Assembly (NCBI GenBank): GCA_024742475.1
Contig: JANSYI010000001.1
Coordinates: 310,001 to 374,000, forward strand
Direction of reading: 5' to 3'
DNA: 64,000 bases
Origin: a bacterium
GTDB lineage: Bacteria; Myxococcota_A; Polyangia; Nannocystales; Nannocystaceae
How positions within the stretch are numbered: position 1 is the first letter of the stretch; each line of letters begins with the position of its first letter. Under the pieces are notes generated by a model. The model saw only the letters and a list, made by a program, of their open reading frames with translations. It had not been told where the DNA came from and did no database searches. Below, in pieces: positions 18,472 through 29,363 of this stretch. The position numbers were made by a program, and so were the translations under genes.

Positions 18472-18490
18472 CGGGTCGAACTCGGCAGCG

Positions 18491-19105
18491 ATGACCGCAC
18501 GCTACGACGCCCCCGATGGGTCTCCTCGCTGCCGCTGGGCAGGCGCTGCTCCCGACTTTCTCGCCTACCACGACACCGAATGGGGTTTTCCGGTCGCAGA
18601 CGACCGCACCCTGTTCGAGAAGCTCAGCCTCGAGGCGTTTCAGTCCGGACTGAGCTGGCGAACGATCCTCTCGAAGCGAGAGAACTTTCGCCGAGCGTTT
18701 CACGACTTCGAGATCGACCGCGTCGCGCGCTTCAACACGAGGAGCGTGCAACGCCTCCTCGAAGACGAGGGCATCGTTCGCCACCGCGGGAAGATCGAGG
18801 CGGTCATCAACAACGCCCGTCGCGCCCACGAGCTGATCCGAGAGCACGGATCCCTGGCAGCGTACGTGTGGAGCTACGAGCCCGACGCCGAGAGCCTCCC
18901 GCCGCCTCAGACCGTCTCCGTCACACCCGAGTCCACGGCGCTTGCCAAAGCTCTCAAGCGGAAGGGCTGGATGTTCGTCGGGCCAACCACGGTCTACGCG
19001 TTCATGCAGGCAATGGGCCTCGTCAACGACCACGCCGAGGGCTGCATCATCCGCAGCCGCGCTCGAACGGAGCGCGAAGCCTTCACCCTTCCGAAGGAGT
19101 CCTGA
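18491..19105 (+). CDS. tag: DNA-3-methyladenine glycosylase I
   Basis: A 204-residue Tag-family enzyme that removes 3-methyladenine from alkylated DNA. Family motifs: PRCRWAG at the N-terminus, YHDTEWGFPV, FEKLSLEAFQSGLSWRTIL, ARFN, the IVRHRGKIEAVINNAR helix, and the C-terminal GWMFVGPTTVYAFMQAMGLVNDH followed by GC. The Cys near residue 14, His near 27 and the late His and Cys match the structural zinc site of E. coli Tag. Length is normal. It probably shares a transcript with the 83-residue gene upstream. Confidence 0.95.
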   Translation: MTARYDAPDGSPRCRWAGAAPDFLAYHDTEWGFPVADDRTLFEKLSLEAFQSGLSWRTILSKRENFRRAFHDFEIDRVARFNTRSVQRLLEDEGIVRHRGKIEAVINNARRAHELIREHGSLAAYVWSYEPDAESLPPPQTVSVTPESTALAKALKRKGWMFVGPTTVYAFMQAMGLVNDHAEGCIIRSRARTEREAFTLPKES

Positions 19106-19182
19106 ACGGTGACCGAGTTCAACCCGGCCAAGACTGCTCCACTCGATTCGGGAAATCGGACGCTCTGCGTACGACAATCGGA

Positions 19183-19605
19183 CTACGACTCGCGCCGTGT
19201 CTCCCACCAGACGGTGCGAACGTTGCGAAACAAGACCGAGATCAGCGGGATGCCGAACAGCGCCGCGACCATCAGCGTCATCACGGGCGCGACTTGGTAG
19301 CCCTTCCCCGGATCGAGCGCCGCCCCCAAGAGGAAGACACCACCGACGAGGGGGATGAGGACCGCCCCCGCCACGGCCAATGTGCGCCTCATGACCCTTC
19401 GCGTCGCGCTGACCGGCGATCTCGGCTCGACGTAGTACTCGAACGTCCCTGCTTCGACGAACGGCTCGCGCCTCAGCTTCGCCTCGGCTCGCCGTCCTGC
19501 GCGTCGCACCTCCGCGCGGGCCTGCATCCGCTGCTGCCATCGCCGCGCTTGCGCCGACGCTCGAACCGCTTCGTTGACTGCTCCTGCTCCACCTGCTGCT
19601 CCCAT
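19183..19605 (-). CDS. Two-helix membrane protein, unknown
   Basis: A 140-residue protein. The N-terminal 50 residues are Ala/Arg/Gln-rich and probably helical. A basic segment (RRVMRRTL) precedes two transmembrane helices around 73-95 and 102-125. The C-terminus is Arg-rich. No family recognised. It lies 113 bases beyond the secA stop on the same strand and is probably a separate unit. Confidence 0.5.
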   Translation of the reverse strand: MGAAGGAGAVNEAVRASAQARRWQQRMQARAEVRRAGRRAEAKLRREPFVEAGTFEYYVEPRSPVSATRRVMRRTLAVAGAVLIPLVGGVFLLGAALDPGKGYQVAPVMTLMVAALFGIPLISVLFRNVRTVWWETRRES

Positions 19606-19675
19606 GTCGTGGTGGCAGTACCCGCGCCGAAGCGGGCCGATTGCAGTCTATGGCTCCAACAGGCGCGCAAATCTG

Positions 19676-19718
19676 GCGTGGGCCCGTCGCGACGACGCAC
19701 CCACGCCCGAGCCCACGC
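19676..19718 (-). terminator. Possible hairpin after secA
   Basis: GCGTGGGC at 19676-19683 and GCCCACGC at 19711-19718 form a perfect 8-bp stem directly after the secA stop. No run of T follows on the minus strand, so this is a weak or Rho-dependent terminator candidate at best. Confidence 0.3.
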
Positions 19719-22856
<3,138 letters not shown>

Positions 22857-22954
22857 GCGTGCGTGGCTTTCTCGGGCCCGGCCAGGCCGGGGTCGCGAAT
22901 GTGGGGAAGGCTACGGATAGGACGCCCCCCTGTAAACGCGGGTATCGCGAGCGC

Positions 22955-22995
22955 TCAGCGTACGCTGAAACCGCCTCGATCTGACGTCTGAGGCG
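22955..22995. promoter_or_regulatory. Two inverted repeats in the secA divergent region
   Basis: TCAGCGTACGCTGA at 22955-22968 is a perfect 14-base palindrome. Four bases further, CGCCTC (22972-22977) and GAGGCG (22990-22995) can pair. Both lie between divergent secA and the 23034 gene, a fitting place for an operator. No regulator can be named. Confidence 0.35.
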
Positions 22996-23033
22996 TATTT
23001 GGCGGGCTATGCGGTGATAGAGTCGAGCCGCTG

Positions 23034-23483
23034 ATGTCCGAGTACCGCGTCGCGCTTCGTCACACCACGCTTCTCGAGTCCGCCGCGCTCCAGGATCTGG
23101 GCGACGACCGCTGGTTCATTGCGACCGCGGCGCCCCCGCCCACCAGCTCGATCCTCACGCTGCACGAGGGCGAGACGGAGAAGTTCTTCCTCGTCGACAA
23201 GGTTTTCGAGGTCGAGTCCGAAGGTCAGCTGCGCGGCGTGGTCGGAACCCTGACCGACGCCCAGGCGCACGAAGAGGCGTCGATGCTCGGCACCGAGCAG
23301 CTCGAAGACGGCGAAGCACCCGACGAGGTCGCCCCGACCATGCCGGTTCCCGCGCCCGTGCTCGCCGATGGCGATGACGAAGATCCCGACGAAGCCGAGC
23401 GTCAGCGGCTCGAAGCCGACGCCCCCTCCTCGGAGGACGACGAGGCCGACGCGGACGACGACGAGTCGGACGAACAGTCGTAG
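23034..23483 (+). CDS. Small acidic protein, unknown
   Basis: A 149-residue protein. The first 80 residues look folded (MSEYRVALRHTTLLESAAL, then DRWFIATAAPPP and KFFLVDKVFEVES). The last 65 residues are almost all Asp, Glu, Ser, Ala and Pro and should be disordered and strongly acidic. No signal or membrane segment. No family recognised. Divergent from secA with a 177-base gap. Confidence 0.6.
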   Translation: MSEYRVALRHTTLLESAALQDLGDDRWFIATAAPPPTSSILTLHEGETEKFFLVDKVFEVESEGQLRGVVGTLTDAQAHEEASMLGTEQLEDGEAPDEVAPTMPVPAPVLADGDDEDPDEAERQRLEADAPSSEDDEADADDDESDEQS

Positions 23484-23570
23484 CGCCGAAAAAATCCGCG
23501 TGGAGGCGTAATGGAATCGGCCGTGCGGTGACAACCACTTGGTTGCGCACGTCGAGCCGCCCCCACCCCG

Positions 23571-24353
23571 ATGCAGCACGTCTCCCGCCTCATCCCGGCC
23601 CTGCCGTTCTTCGCGGCCCTTCTCGCGCCCACCGCGGCGCTCGCCAGCCTGTCGGGCGACGCGCGGAGCACATCCGGCGGCACCATGGACGCCGACGGCG
23701 TCGAGGATCCCTTCCCCGACCACGTCGAGCAGACTCGACCACGTGATGTCGCCGTCCCGGGCATGATCGCGCTCGGCCTCGCGGGCGCGTCCGTCGTGAT
23801 GGGCAGGGTCGCGCTGCGCCCCGACTGCGGCCGCCAAGACGACATCACCACCTGCACCGCTCCGAGCGAAGGCGACATCGGCGTCCGCGGCGGTCGGGTC
23901 TTCGGTGCGATCGGGTTCGGTGCTGGCGGGGCCGCCTTCGGTGCGATCGCTGGCCGTCAGTTCGGCCGCTGGCTCGACGAGCATCCTCGGCTCAGCTTCG
24001 AACGCAAGCACCGCATCGCGCTCGGAACGGGCACCACCGCCGTCGTCCTGGGGAGCGCGGGCGTGATCGCCGGCGCGACCATGCTCGGCGTCGGAACCCA
24101 CCGCGCCGTCACCATCGGCCGCGGATTCGAAGGCGACACGGAAGCCCTCACCGACGAAGAGTACGTCCAGCTCAACGAGGGCCTCGACCAGGTCCGCACC
24201 GCTCGCGCCGGGCTGATGCTGCTCGTCGCCACACCGACCCTGCTCGCGACGGGGATCTCGCTGCTCGTGCACCGGCCGCAACGCGAGCGGCTCACGGTTG
24301 CTCCCACCTTCGGACGTGGGCACGCCGGGCTCGACGTCCGCGTGCGGTTCTGA
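23571..24353 (+). CDS. Exported membrane protein, unknown
   Basis: A 260-residue protein with a signal peptide (cleavage likely after TAALA). It has three or four hydrophobic segments rich in Gly and Ala (for example VPGMIALGLAGASVVMG, VFGAIGFGAGGAAFGAIAG, and one near 215-235), two Cys in a loop, and a C-terminal VAPTFGRGHAGLDVRVRF strand with terminal Phe. The overall style, ending in an aromatic-terminal strand, recalls the 6206-7327 PEGA protein. It may be an outer-membrane-associated protein, but I cannot name a family. Confidence 0.6.
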   Translation: MQHVSRLIPALPFFAALLAPTAALASLSGDARSTSGGTMDADGVEDPFPDHVEQTRPRDVAVPGMIALGLAGASVVMGRVALRPDCGRQDDITTCTAPSEGDIGVRGGRVFGAIGFGAGGAAFGAIAGRQFGRWLDEHPRLSFERKHRIALGTGTTAVVLGSAGVIAGATMLGVGTHRAVTIGRGFEGDTEALTDEEYVQLNEGLDQVRTARAGLMLLVATPTLLATGISLLVHRPQRERLTVAPTFGRGHAGLDVRVRF

Positions 24354-24399
24354 GCCGGTCGGAACCGCAGGGGCGCACAGACTGTGGAAGGCCCGGTGC

Positions 24400-24405
24400 T
24401 ATAGT
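24400..24405 (+). promoter_or_regulatory. Possible -10 element before ldcA
   Basis: TATAGT sits 23 bases before the TTG start of the LdcA gene in an otherwise GC-rich spacer. No good -35 hexamer stands 17 bases upstream, so this is a weak call. Confidence 0.25.
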
Positions 24406-24427
24406 CCCGCCGCCGCGACAGGACCCC

Positions 24428-25378
24428 TTGCACGACGACACCCACACGAGCGAGATCAACACGCCGCCCGCGCTGCGGCCCGGCATGCCGATGCACGTCG
24501 TCGCGCCTTCGGGGCCCGTCGACCCGCCGCGGCTCGACAAGGGCCTCCGCGCGCTCGGACGGGTCCTCTCGGACGACGCACCGTTCGAGCTCGCGGCCAA
24601 CCTGCTCGAACGCGACGGCTACTTTGCCGGCTCGGATGAGGCACGAGCCGCTGCGCTGCACCACGCCTTTGCCAGCGCTGAACCGGGGGTCATCATCTGC
24701 GCGCGCGGGGGCTATGGGGTCACGCGCCTGTTGGGCCGACTCGACCCCGCACGCCTCCGCCGCAACCCGAAGTGCATCGTCGGATTCTCGGACATCACCG
24801 CGCTTCTGTGCTGGGCGTTCGTCTCCGCCTCCGTCGCCGGCATCCATGGCCCAGTGCTCGGCCAACTCGGCGGGTTGCATCCCGGCGACATCGATCATCT
24901 CTTCGATCTGCTGCGGGGCGAGGTTCCCCCGCCCGTCATCGCGTCCGAAGGCACGGCCCTGCACGGCGGCACGGTCGAAGGCCGCCTCATCGTCGGCAAC
25001 CTGGAGGTGCTTCGCTCGCTGGTCGGCACCCGCTTCTTTCCACCGATGCGCGGCAACATCCTCGCCATCGAGGAGATCAACGAAGCCCCCTACCGCATCG
25101 ACCGCTCGCTCACGCAGCTGATCAGCAGCGGAGTGCTCCGCGGGGTGCGAGGCGTGCTCGTCGGTCAGCTCTCCATGTGCAATCGGCCACAGCCGGGCGT
25201 GGGTCCCTCGGCCGAGGAGGTCGTGCTCGAACGGCTCGGAACCCTCGGCGTCCCGGTCGTGACCGGCTTCGAGTTCGGGCACGATAGCGCCCGCAACACC
25301 GCCCTCCCCTTCGGAACGCGGGTACGACTGCGCGCCGACGACTGCGCGCTCGAGCTGCTCGAACCGGTGACCCGATGA
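24428..25378 (+). CDS. ldcA: Muramoyltetrapeptide (LD-) carboxypeptidase
   Basis: A 316-residue S66 family peptidase. It cleaves the terminal D-Ala from cytoplasmic murein tetrapeptide in peptidoglycan recycling. Motifs: GMPMHVVAPSGP at the N-terminus, VIICARGGYGVTRLL, nucleophile Ser in IVGFSDITALL (about 120), catalytic Glu in LAIEEINEAPYRIDRSLTQL (about 214) and His in GFEFGHDSARNTALPFG (about 283). No signal peptide, as expected. The start is TTG at 24428; the next in-frame ATG (24485, GMPMHV) would cut into the conserved first strand. Overlaps the following gene by 4 bases. Confidence 0.94.
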   Translation: MHDDTHTSEINTPPALRPGMPMHVVAPSGPVDPPRLDKGLRALGRVLSDDAPFELAANLLERDGYFAGSDEARAAALHHAFASAEPGVIICARGGYGVTRLLGRLDPARLRRNPKCIVGFSDITALLCWAFVSASVAGIHGPVLGQLGGLHPGDIDHLFDLLRGEVPPPVIASEGTALHGGTVEGRLIVGNLEVLRSLVGTRFFPPMRGNILAIEEINEAPYRIDRSLTQLISSGVLRGVRGVLVGQLSMCNRPQPGVGPSAEEVVLERLGTLGVPVVTGFEFGHDSARNTALPFGTRVRLRADDCALELLEPVTR

Positions 25379-25977
25379 ACTGGTTGGTCTGGCTGATCGA
25401 GCATTGGCCGTGGGTGCTCGCGGGCGTCATCCTGCTGCTCACGCTCGCGCTGCTGCTGAGGCGAAGGCACCCCGCCGCGAGCCGGCTCGAGGTCGACGCG
25501 CGCGACCCGTTTCGGCGCTGGTGCCAGGCAGCGATGATGCTCATCACCCGAGACTGCGACTACGGTCACCTGCAGCGCGGGGAAGCGCGACGCATGCTGC
25601 AGCGGTGGTGGCACGTTCACGGCGCCCGCGACCTGCATCAAACGCTCGCGGAGCTGTCGAGCTCTCCCAACCCCGACAACGCCTGGGAGCTGCTTCGCTT
25701 CATGATCGTCGCCCGCCTCGGTGCCGCCGCCGAAATGCTCGACGATGACGAATCCTGGCAGATGCTGTGTGCGCCAGCGAATCGACTCCAAGCCGCCTAC
25801 GAAGGCTGGACGGCCATGGCGCAGGCCTACGTCACCGCGAGACGTCAGTGGCAAGACCTGCCGCTCGATGGATCGGCCGACGACGACACGATGCGCTGGA
25901 TCACCGAGAACTTTCAGTCCCTCCGCGCCGGTGCGTGGACCGAGGTGGACTGGGACCTCGAGTTGGAAGACGAATGA
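25375..25977 (+). CDS. Membrane-anchored DUF1266-like protein
   Basis: A 200-residue protein with one N-terminal transmembrane helix (WVLAGVILLLTLALLLRRRH) and a cytoplasmic domain rich in Trp and Arg. The segments YGHLQRGEARRMLQRWW, DNAWELLRFMIVARLGAA, ANRLQAAYEGWTAMAQAYVTARRQW fit the DUF1266 family, whose role is unknown. It overlaps ldcA by 4 bases on one side and the RlmD-like gene by 4 bases (ATGA) on the other, so the three are one tightly coupled operon. Confidence 0.65.
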   Translation: MNWLVWLIEHWPWVLAGVILLLTLALLLRRRHPAASRLEVDARDPFRRWCQAAMMLITRDCDYGHLQRGEARRMLQRWWHVHGARDLHQTLAELSSSPNPDNAWELLRFMIVARLGAAAEMLDDDESWQMLCAPANRLQAAYEGWTAMAQAYVTARRQWQDLPLDGSADDDTMRWITENFQSLRAGAWTEVDWDLELEDE

Positions 25978-27173
25978 CCCTCGAAATCGAAGAAGGCCAG
26001 ACCCTCACCGTTCGTTTCGACGAAGTGGCACCTCGCGGCGACGGCATCGCGAGCGAGAACCTCCCCAAGCCGATCTATGCCAGCGGCGTCATCCCGGGCG
26101 AGGAGGCCAGGGTTCGCGTCCGCAGGATTCGGCGCAACTACATCGCGGTCGACGTCGAGGAGATCACCAAGCCGTCCGAGGACCGCGCCACCCCGCCGTG
26201 CCCGCTGTTCGAAGGCTGCAGCGGCTGCCAGTTTCAGCACGTCGACTACGGGCGACAGCTCGAGCTCAAGCGCGAGATGGTCCGTGTACAGCTCGAGAAG
26301 TTCGGTGGTTTCACCGATGCTCCGGTCTCTGCGGTCATCGGTGCCGAGGATCCGTGGAACTACCGCAATCACGCCCGCTTCACCGTCCGCGACGGCAAGC
26401 TCGGGTTCATTCGTCGATTCAAGAGACAGTTCTTCGAGGTCCCCGAATGCAAGATCATGGACCCACGCATCAACGGCGTCCTGGCGAAGCTCCAGGGCAA
26501 CCTCGACGGCGCGACGCAGTGCAACATCCGCGTCGGCGCCGATGAAGACGAGGTGATGATTCAGCCCAAACTCGACCTGTCCGAGTACGGGCTCGAATCG
26601 GGCCAAGCACACATCACCGAACGGCTGCATGGGCGTGAGTTCCTCGTCGCGGCCAGCGCGTTCTTCCAGGTCAACCGCAAGCAAGCCGAGGCTTTGGTCG
26701 ACGTGGTGCGCGCGCGCGTCGAAGGAGACGAGCAGACGGTCGTGGCCGACGCGTACGCGGGCGTCGGCACCTTCGCCGCGCTGCTGTCCCCCACGGTGGG
26801 CAAGGTGATCGCCATCGAGGAGAGCGCACCCGCCATCGAGGCGGCCAAGAAGGCGCTGGCCGGGCTCGACAACGTCGAGTTGATCTGCGCTCGCGCTGAG
26901 CTGCTCCTCCCCACGCTCGAGCAGAAGGTGGACGTGGTGATCCTCGACCCGCCGCGCAGCGGGTGCCTTCCCGACGCGCTGGCGGCGGTGGCCAAGTTCC
27001 GCCCGCGCCGCGTGATCTACGTGTCGTGCGACCCAGCCAGCCTCGGGCGCGACCTGGCCACCCTCTGCGGCGAAGATGGCGCATTCGATCTCGTGGAGAT
27101 CCAGCCCGTGGACATGTTCCCTCAAACGCATCACGTCGAATGCGTCGCCACCTTGGATCTGCGTTCAGCGTGA
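25974..27173 (+). CDS. rlmD: RlmD/TrmA-family RNA (uracil-C5) methyltransferase with 4Fe-4S motif
   Basis: A 399-residue protein. An N-terminal TRAM domain (residues 1-60) is followed by a 4Fe-4S cluster motif CPLFEGCSGC (about 75-84) with the fourth Cys in VPECKI (about 157). The Rossmann domain has DAYAGVGTFA (about 259), DPPRSG (about 323) and the catalytic Cys in YVSCDPASLGRD (about 351). RlmD methylates U1939 of 23S rRNA with SAM; other members target different uracils, so the exact site is not proven. The ATG at 25974 overlaps the upstream stop as ATGA, and the TRAM domain begins right there. Confidence 0.9.
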   Translation: MTLEIEEGQTLTVRFDEVAPRGDGIASENLPKPIYASGVIPGEEARVRVRRIRRNYIAVDVEEITKPSEDRATPPCPLFEGCSGCQFQHVDYGRQLELKREMVRVQLEKFGGFTDAPVSAVIGAEDPWNYRNHARFTVRDGKLGFIRRFKRQFFEVPECKIMDPRINGVLAKLQGNLDGATQCNIRVGADEDEVMIQPKLDLSEYGLESGQAHITERLHGREFLVAASAFFQVNRKQAEALVDVVRARVEGDEQTVVADAYAGVGTFAALLSPTVGKVIAIEESAPAIEAAKKALAGLDNVELICARAELLLPTLEQKVDVVILDPPRSGCLPDALAAVAKFRPRRVIYVSCDPASLGRDLATLCGEDGAFDLVEIQPVDMFPQTHHVECVATLDLRSA

Positions 27174-27218
27174 GCCGGAACCTTGTGGATCGAACGCTGT
27201 CAGGGTGAATATCCGCCC

Positions 27219-27701
27219 ATGCACGCTCGTCTGTCGCCGGTCATGCTGCTGCCCCTCGCGTTTGCCGCCCTCCTGGCCGCCCCAGCACAAGTGGGGGCCT
27301 CCGCGAATGCGCCCGCCGACCCCGCACCGGTCCCGGCGGCCGCCGCCGAGAAGCTGTTCGTCCAGCTGAAGATCCAGACCAACGGCAAGACGCTCAAGCA
27401 CCCCGGCCACAAGATGGAGACCGGCGAGGAGCTCGTGCTCGTCCTGCAAGAGGGCAAGAAGAAGCACGAGGCGGTCGTCTACGTCGAGTCCACCGACGGC
27501 GGGTTCGATGTCGAGCTCACCTACACCGCCGGCGGCAACCAGAAGCTCAAGGCCACCAAGGCGGCCAAAGACGACTCCTGGCTCACCTTCGAGAGCAAGG
27601 ACGGGTCGGCCAAGGTGCACGTCAAGGTCAAGGCCGGCAACAAGCGCAAGGACGGCATCGACATCGGCGGCGGCGACAACCCACTCGACGGGCTGGACTG
27701 A
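27219..27701 (+). CDS. Small exported Lys-rich beta protein, unknown
   Basis: A 160-residue protein with a clean signal peptide (MHARLSPVMLLPLAFAALLAAPAQVGASA), so ATG 27219 is preferred over one 36 bases earlier. The mature part is rich in Lys and alternates beta strands (KLFVQLKIQTNGKTLKH, EELVLVLQEGKKKHEAVVYV, DVELTYTAGGNQKLKATK, AKVHVKVKAGNKRKDG), ending in a Gly/Asp tail. No Cys. No family recognised; probably periplasmic or secreted. It starts 46 bases after the rlmD-like stop and may share that transcript. Confidence 0.6.
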   Translation: MHARLSPVMLLPLAFAALLAAPAQVGASANAPADPAPVPAAAAEKLFVQLKIQTNGKTLKHPGHKMETGEELVLVLQEGKKKHEAVVYVESTDGGFDVELTYTAGGNQKLKATKAAKDDSWLTFESKDGSAKVHVKVKAGNKRKDGIDIGGGDNPLDGLD

Positions 27702-27750
27702 GTTCTCCCCTCGCAGACGCCCTCGAAAGCGTCGGGAGAGCACGAAAGGC

Positions 27751-27784
27751 GAAGCGCCCTTCCTCTATTGAGGTTGGGCGCTTC
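27751..27784. terminator. Long perfect hairpin after the exported protein gene
   Basis: GAAGCGCCC (27751-27759) pairs with GGGCGCTTC (27776-27784), and inside it CCTC and GAGG pair around a TATT loop, giving a 13-bp stem broken only by TT/TT. It lies 50 bases after the 27701 stop. No T run follows (AAACTCTTC), so it could be a 3' end stabiliser, a weak terminator, or the first element of the RNA cluster that follows. Confidence 0.5.
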
Positions 27785-27828
27785 AAACTCTTCACTCGCT
27801 ACGAACTCTGCGACAGAACCAGAAAAGT

Positions 27829-27993
27829 GGCGCGGGCCACGAAGTTAGGGGGACGTGACCCGCGCCAGGGATGCCGACCTTGTCTGGACTGTCACCGTCG
27901 GGGATTTCCCCTCCGGTCATGAGGCCCTGCTGGCCTCACATCCCTCTATGTCCGCGGGGCCGATCATCCTTCACCGCTCGCGTATTTTTTTTT
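27829..27993 (+). ncRNA. Candidate structured noncoding RNA ending in an intrinsic terminator
   Basis: This gene-free stretch packs nested pairings. GGCGCGGG (27829-27836) pairs with CCCGCGCC (27859-27866). Directly after it AGGGATG (27867-27873) pairs with CATCCCT (27939-27945), closing a multiloop that holds hairpin ACCG-TC-GGGG / CCCC-TC-CGGT (27894-27917) and hairpin GAGGCC / GGCCTC (27921-27937). A terminator stem and nine T follow. An alternative hairpin GTGGC / GCCAC (27827-27840) would compete with the first stem. It lies between convergent genes. It does not look like 6S, SRP, RNase P or tmRNA. It could instead be a long 3' UTR of the 27219 gene. Confidence 0.55.
27953..27993 (+). 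terminator. Intrinsic terminator with nine T
   Basis: CGCGGGGC (27953-27960) pairs with GCTCGCG (27976-27982) with one bulge and one G-U, followed by TA and nine T at 27985-27993. On the minus strand the T run would be an A run upstream of the stem, so it works for plus-strand RNA only. Confidence 0.6.
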
Positions 27994-28006
27994 CGGTTTT
28001 CGTGTC

Positions 28007-28032
28007 GCCCGGGGCACCCCCGAGGGCCGGGC
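28007..28032 (-). terminator. Hairpin after the anchor-L lipoprotein gene
   Basis: GCCCGG (28007-28012) and CCGGGC (28027-28032) pair, 5 bases beyond the minus-strand stop at 28038. Inside, CCC and GGG can also pair. No T run follows on the minus strand, so termination strength is uncertain. Confidence 0.35.
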
Positions 28033-28037
28033 TCCGC

Positions 28038-29270
28038 TCAGCCTTCGGTGGTGATCGGGCGTGACGAACTGCACGACCACTCGAAGCCATCGAGGAGGAC
28101 CATGCTGTCGAACGACGAGTCGCTCAGGTCGAAGATCGAGAAGACCAGCTCGATGGTCTCGCCGGGCACCACGGGCGCCTTGGTGGTCAGCCACTTCGTG
28201 CCCGCGTGATGCTCCATCGCAAACCCCTCGAGCTGTGGCGCGGAGCAGTCGGGGCACAGCTCGCTCGGGCTGCGAAAGTCCATGAACACGCTCTGCGCCG
28301 TGATGGGCTGCAGGGCGTCGTCGAAGGACACGTTGCCCGTCCACGCCTCCGACTCGAGCCACGCCACGAACATGTCGTTGAACGGCGCGGCATCGGCACC
28401 GTCGGTGTACAGCGGGTACTCGCTGGAGAAGAACGCGAAGTCGAACTCGATGGCGTCGGTAAAGCGCGGGACCTCGGCGACCATCCGAAGCTCGCCGTAG
28501 TCGTAGGCACCGTCTCCGCTCTGCCACGGCTCGACGAGGCTGTTGGAGCAGTCGCCCTTGCCGACCAGCTCTGCGTCGTCGCTGCAGTCGCGACTGTGAT
28601 GCACGGGTCGCCAGGTCATCGGGTCGGGCAGCTTGATGCGCCGCGCACCACCGAGGTCGGTGCTCGGACAAAGCAGCGGATCCTCGCAAGCCAGCGGGTG
28701 CTTTGCGCGAAGCTCCTCCGTGGACATCGCGAGCTCGGATGCGTCGCCCGTCGAGAGCACGAGCATGCGCTTCCCTTCGCGCGGCGTGTATGGGCTGTGC
28801 GGCCCACCGATGCGGCCCTCGACGAAGGCGACCGACTTCTCGATCGTCGTGCGGTGGAATGACGCCTTTGCGTCGTCGTCGCAGAGCCCCAGGACGTGTT
28901 GCCACTCCAGCTCGCGGTCGGGACCGGCGTCGCACGAAGGGAACGTCGGTGGAGCGCAGGCGTCGGAAGTATCGCCAGGTGAGACGTCGAACCGCGGCTG
29001 CTCGTCGCCTGACGACGACGCGTCTTCACCGAGCTCGGTATCATTGGCGGTCGGGTCTCCCGAGGCGCTCTGAGAGCCGGTCTCGCCCCCGGCGCTCGGG
29101 TCGACCGTGTCGCCGTCCGACATTGACGCGCTCGCGGTCTCGGAGGCGGGGTTCGTCCCAGCGTTGGAGTCCGCGCTCTCGTTGGAGCCGACCAGGCCGC
29201 GAACCTGGCACCCAGCCAGGATCAACGCGCATGCGGCCGCCGCACGCAGCAAACGCGGGCCCTCCTCCAT
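28038..29270 (-). CDS. Choice-of-anchor L domain lipoprotein
   Basis: A 410-residue lipoprotein. ATG 29270 gives a signal ending in lipobox LAGC; a longer reading from 29300 is less likely. A Ser/Thr/Asp/Gly tether covers about residues 30-100. Then comes a Cys-containing segment (CAPPTFPSCDAGPDRELEW). The C-terminal half has the marks of the choice-of-anchor L domain: FDFAFFSSEYP, FNDMFVAWLESEAWTGNVSFD, KWLTTKAPVVPGETIELVFSIFDLSDSSFDSMVLLDGFEW. That domain is a secreted beta module of unknown ligand, common in myxobacteria. It converges on the structured RNA region. Confidence 0.8.
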   Translation of the reverse strand: MEEGPRLLRAAAACALILAGCQVRGLVGSNESADSNAGTNPASETASASMSDGDTVDPSAGGETGSQSASGDPTANDTELGEDASSSGDEQPRFDVSPGDTSDACAPPTFPSCDAGPDRELEWQHVLGLCDDDAKASFHRTTIEKSVAFVEGRIGGPHSPYTPREGKRMLVLSTGDASELAMSTEELRAKHPLACEDPLLCPSTDLGGARRIKLPDPMTWRPVHHSRDCSDDAELVGKGDCSNSLVEPWQSGDGAYDYGELRMVAEVPRFTDAIEFDFAFFSSEYPLYTDGADAAPFNDMFVAWLESEAWTGNVSFDDALQPITAQSVFMDFRSPSELCPDCSAPQLEGFAMEHHAGTKWLTTKAPVVPGETIELVFSIFDLSDSSFDSMVLLDGFEWSCSSSRPITTEG

Positions 29271-29363
29271 GCTCGCGACGATAGCAGAGGTTCGACACAC
29301 CCGCGACGCCGCATCGATGACATCGCGCTCGCCTCGCCGATGACGGGGCGGGGGGCGGGCGCG

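Noticed and set aside
27829-27993. Known core RNAs (6S, SRP, RNase P, tmRNA, common riboswitches) for the structured region
   Set aside because: I looked for their conserved segments and did not find them. The domain order of small adjacent hairpins with a multiloop also differs from the long rod of 6S or SRP RNA.
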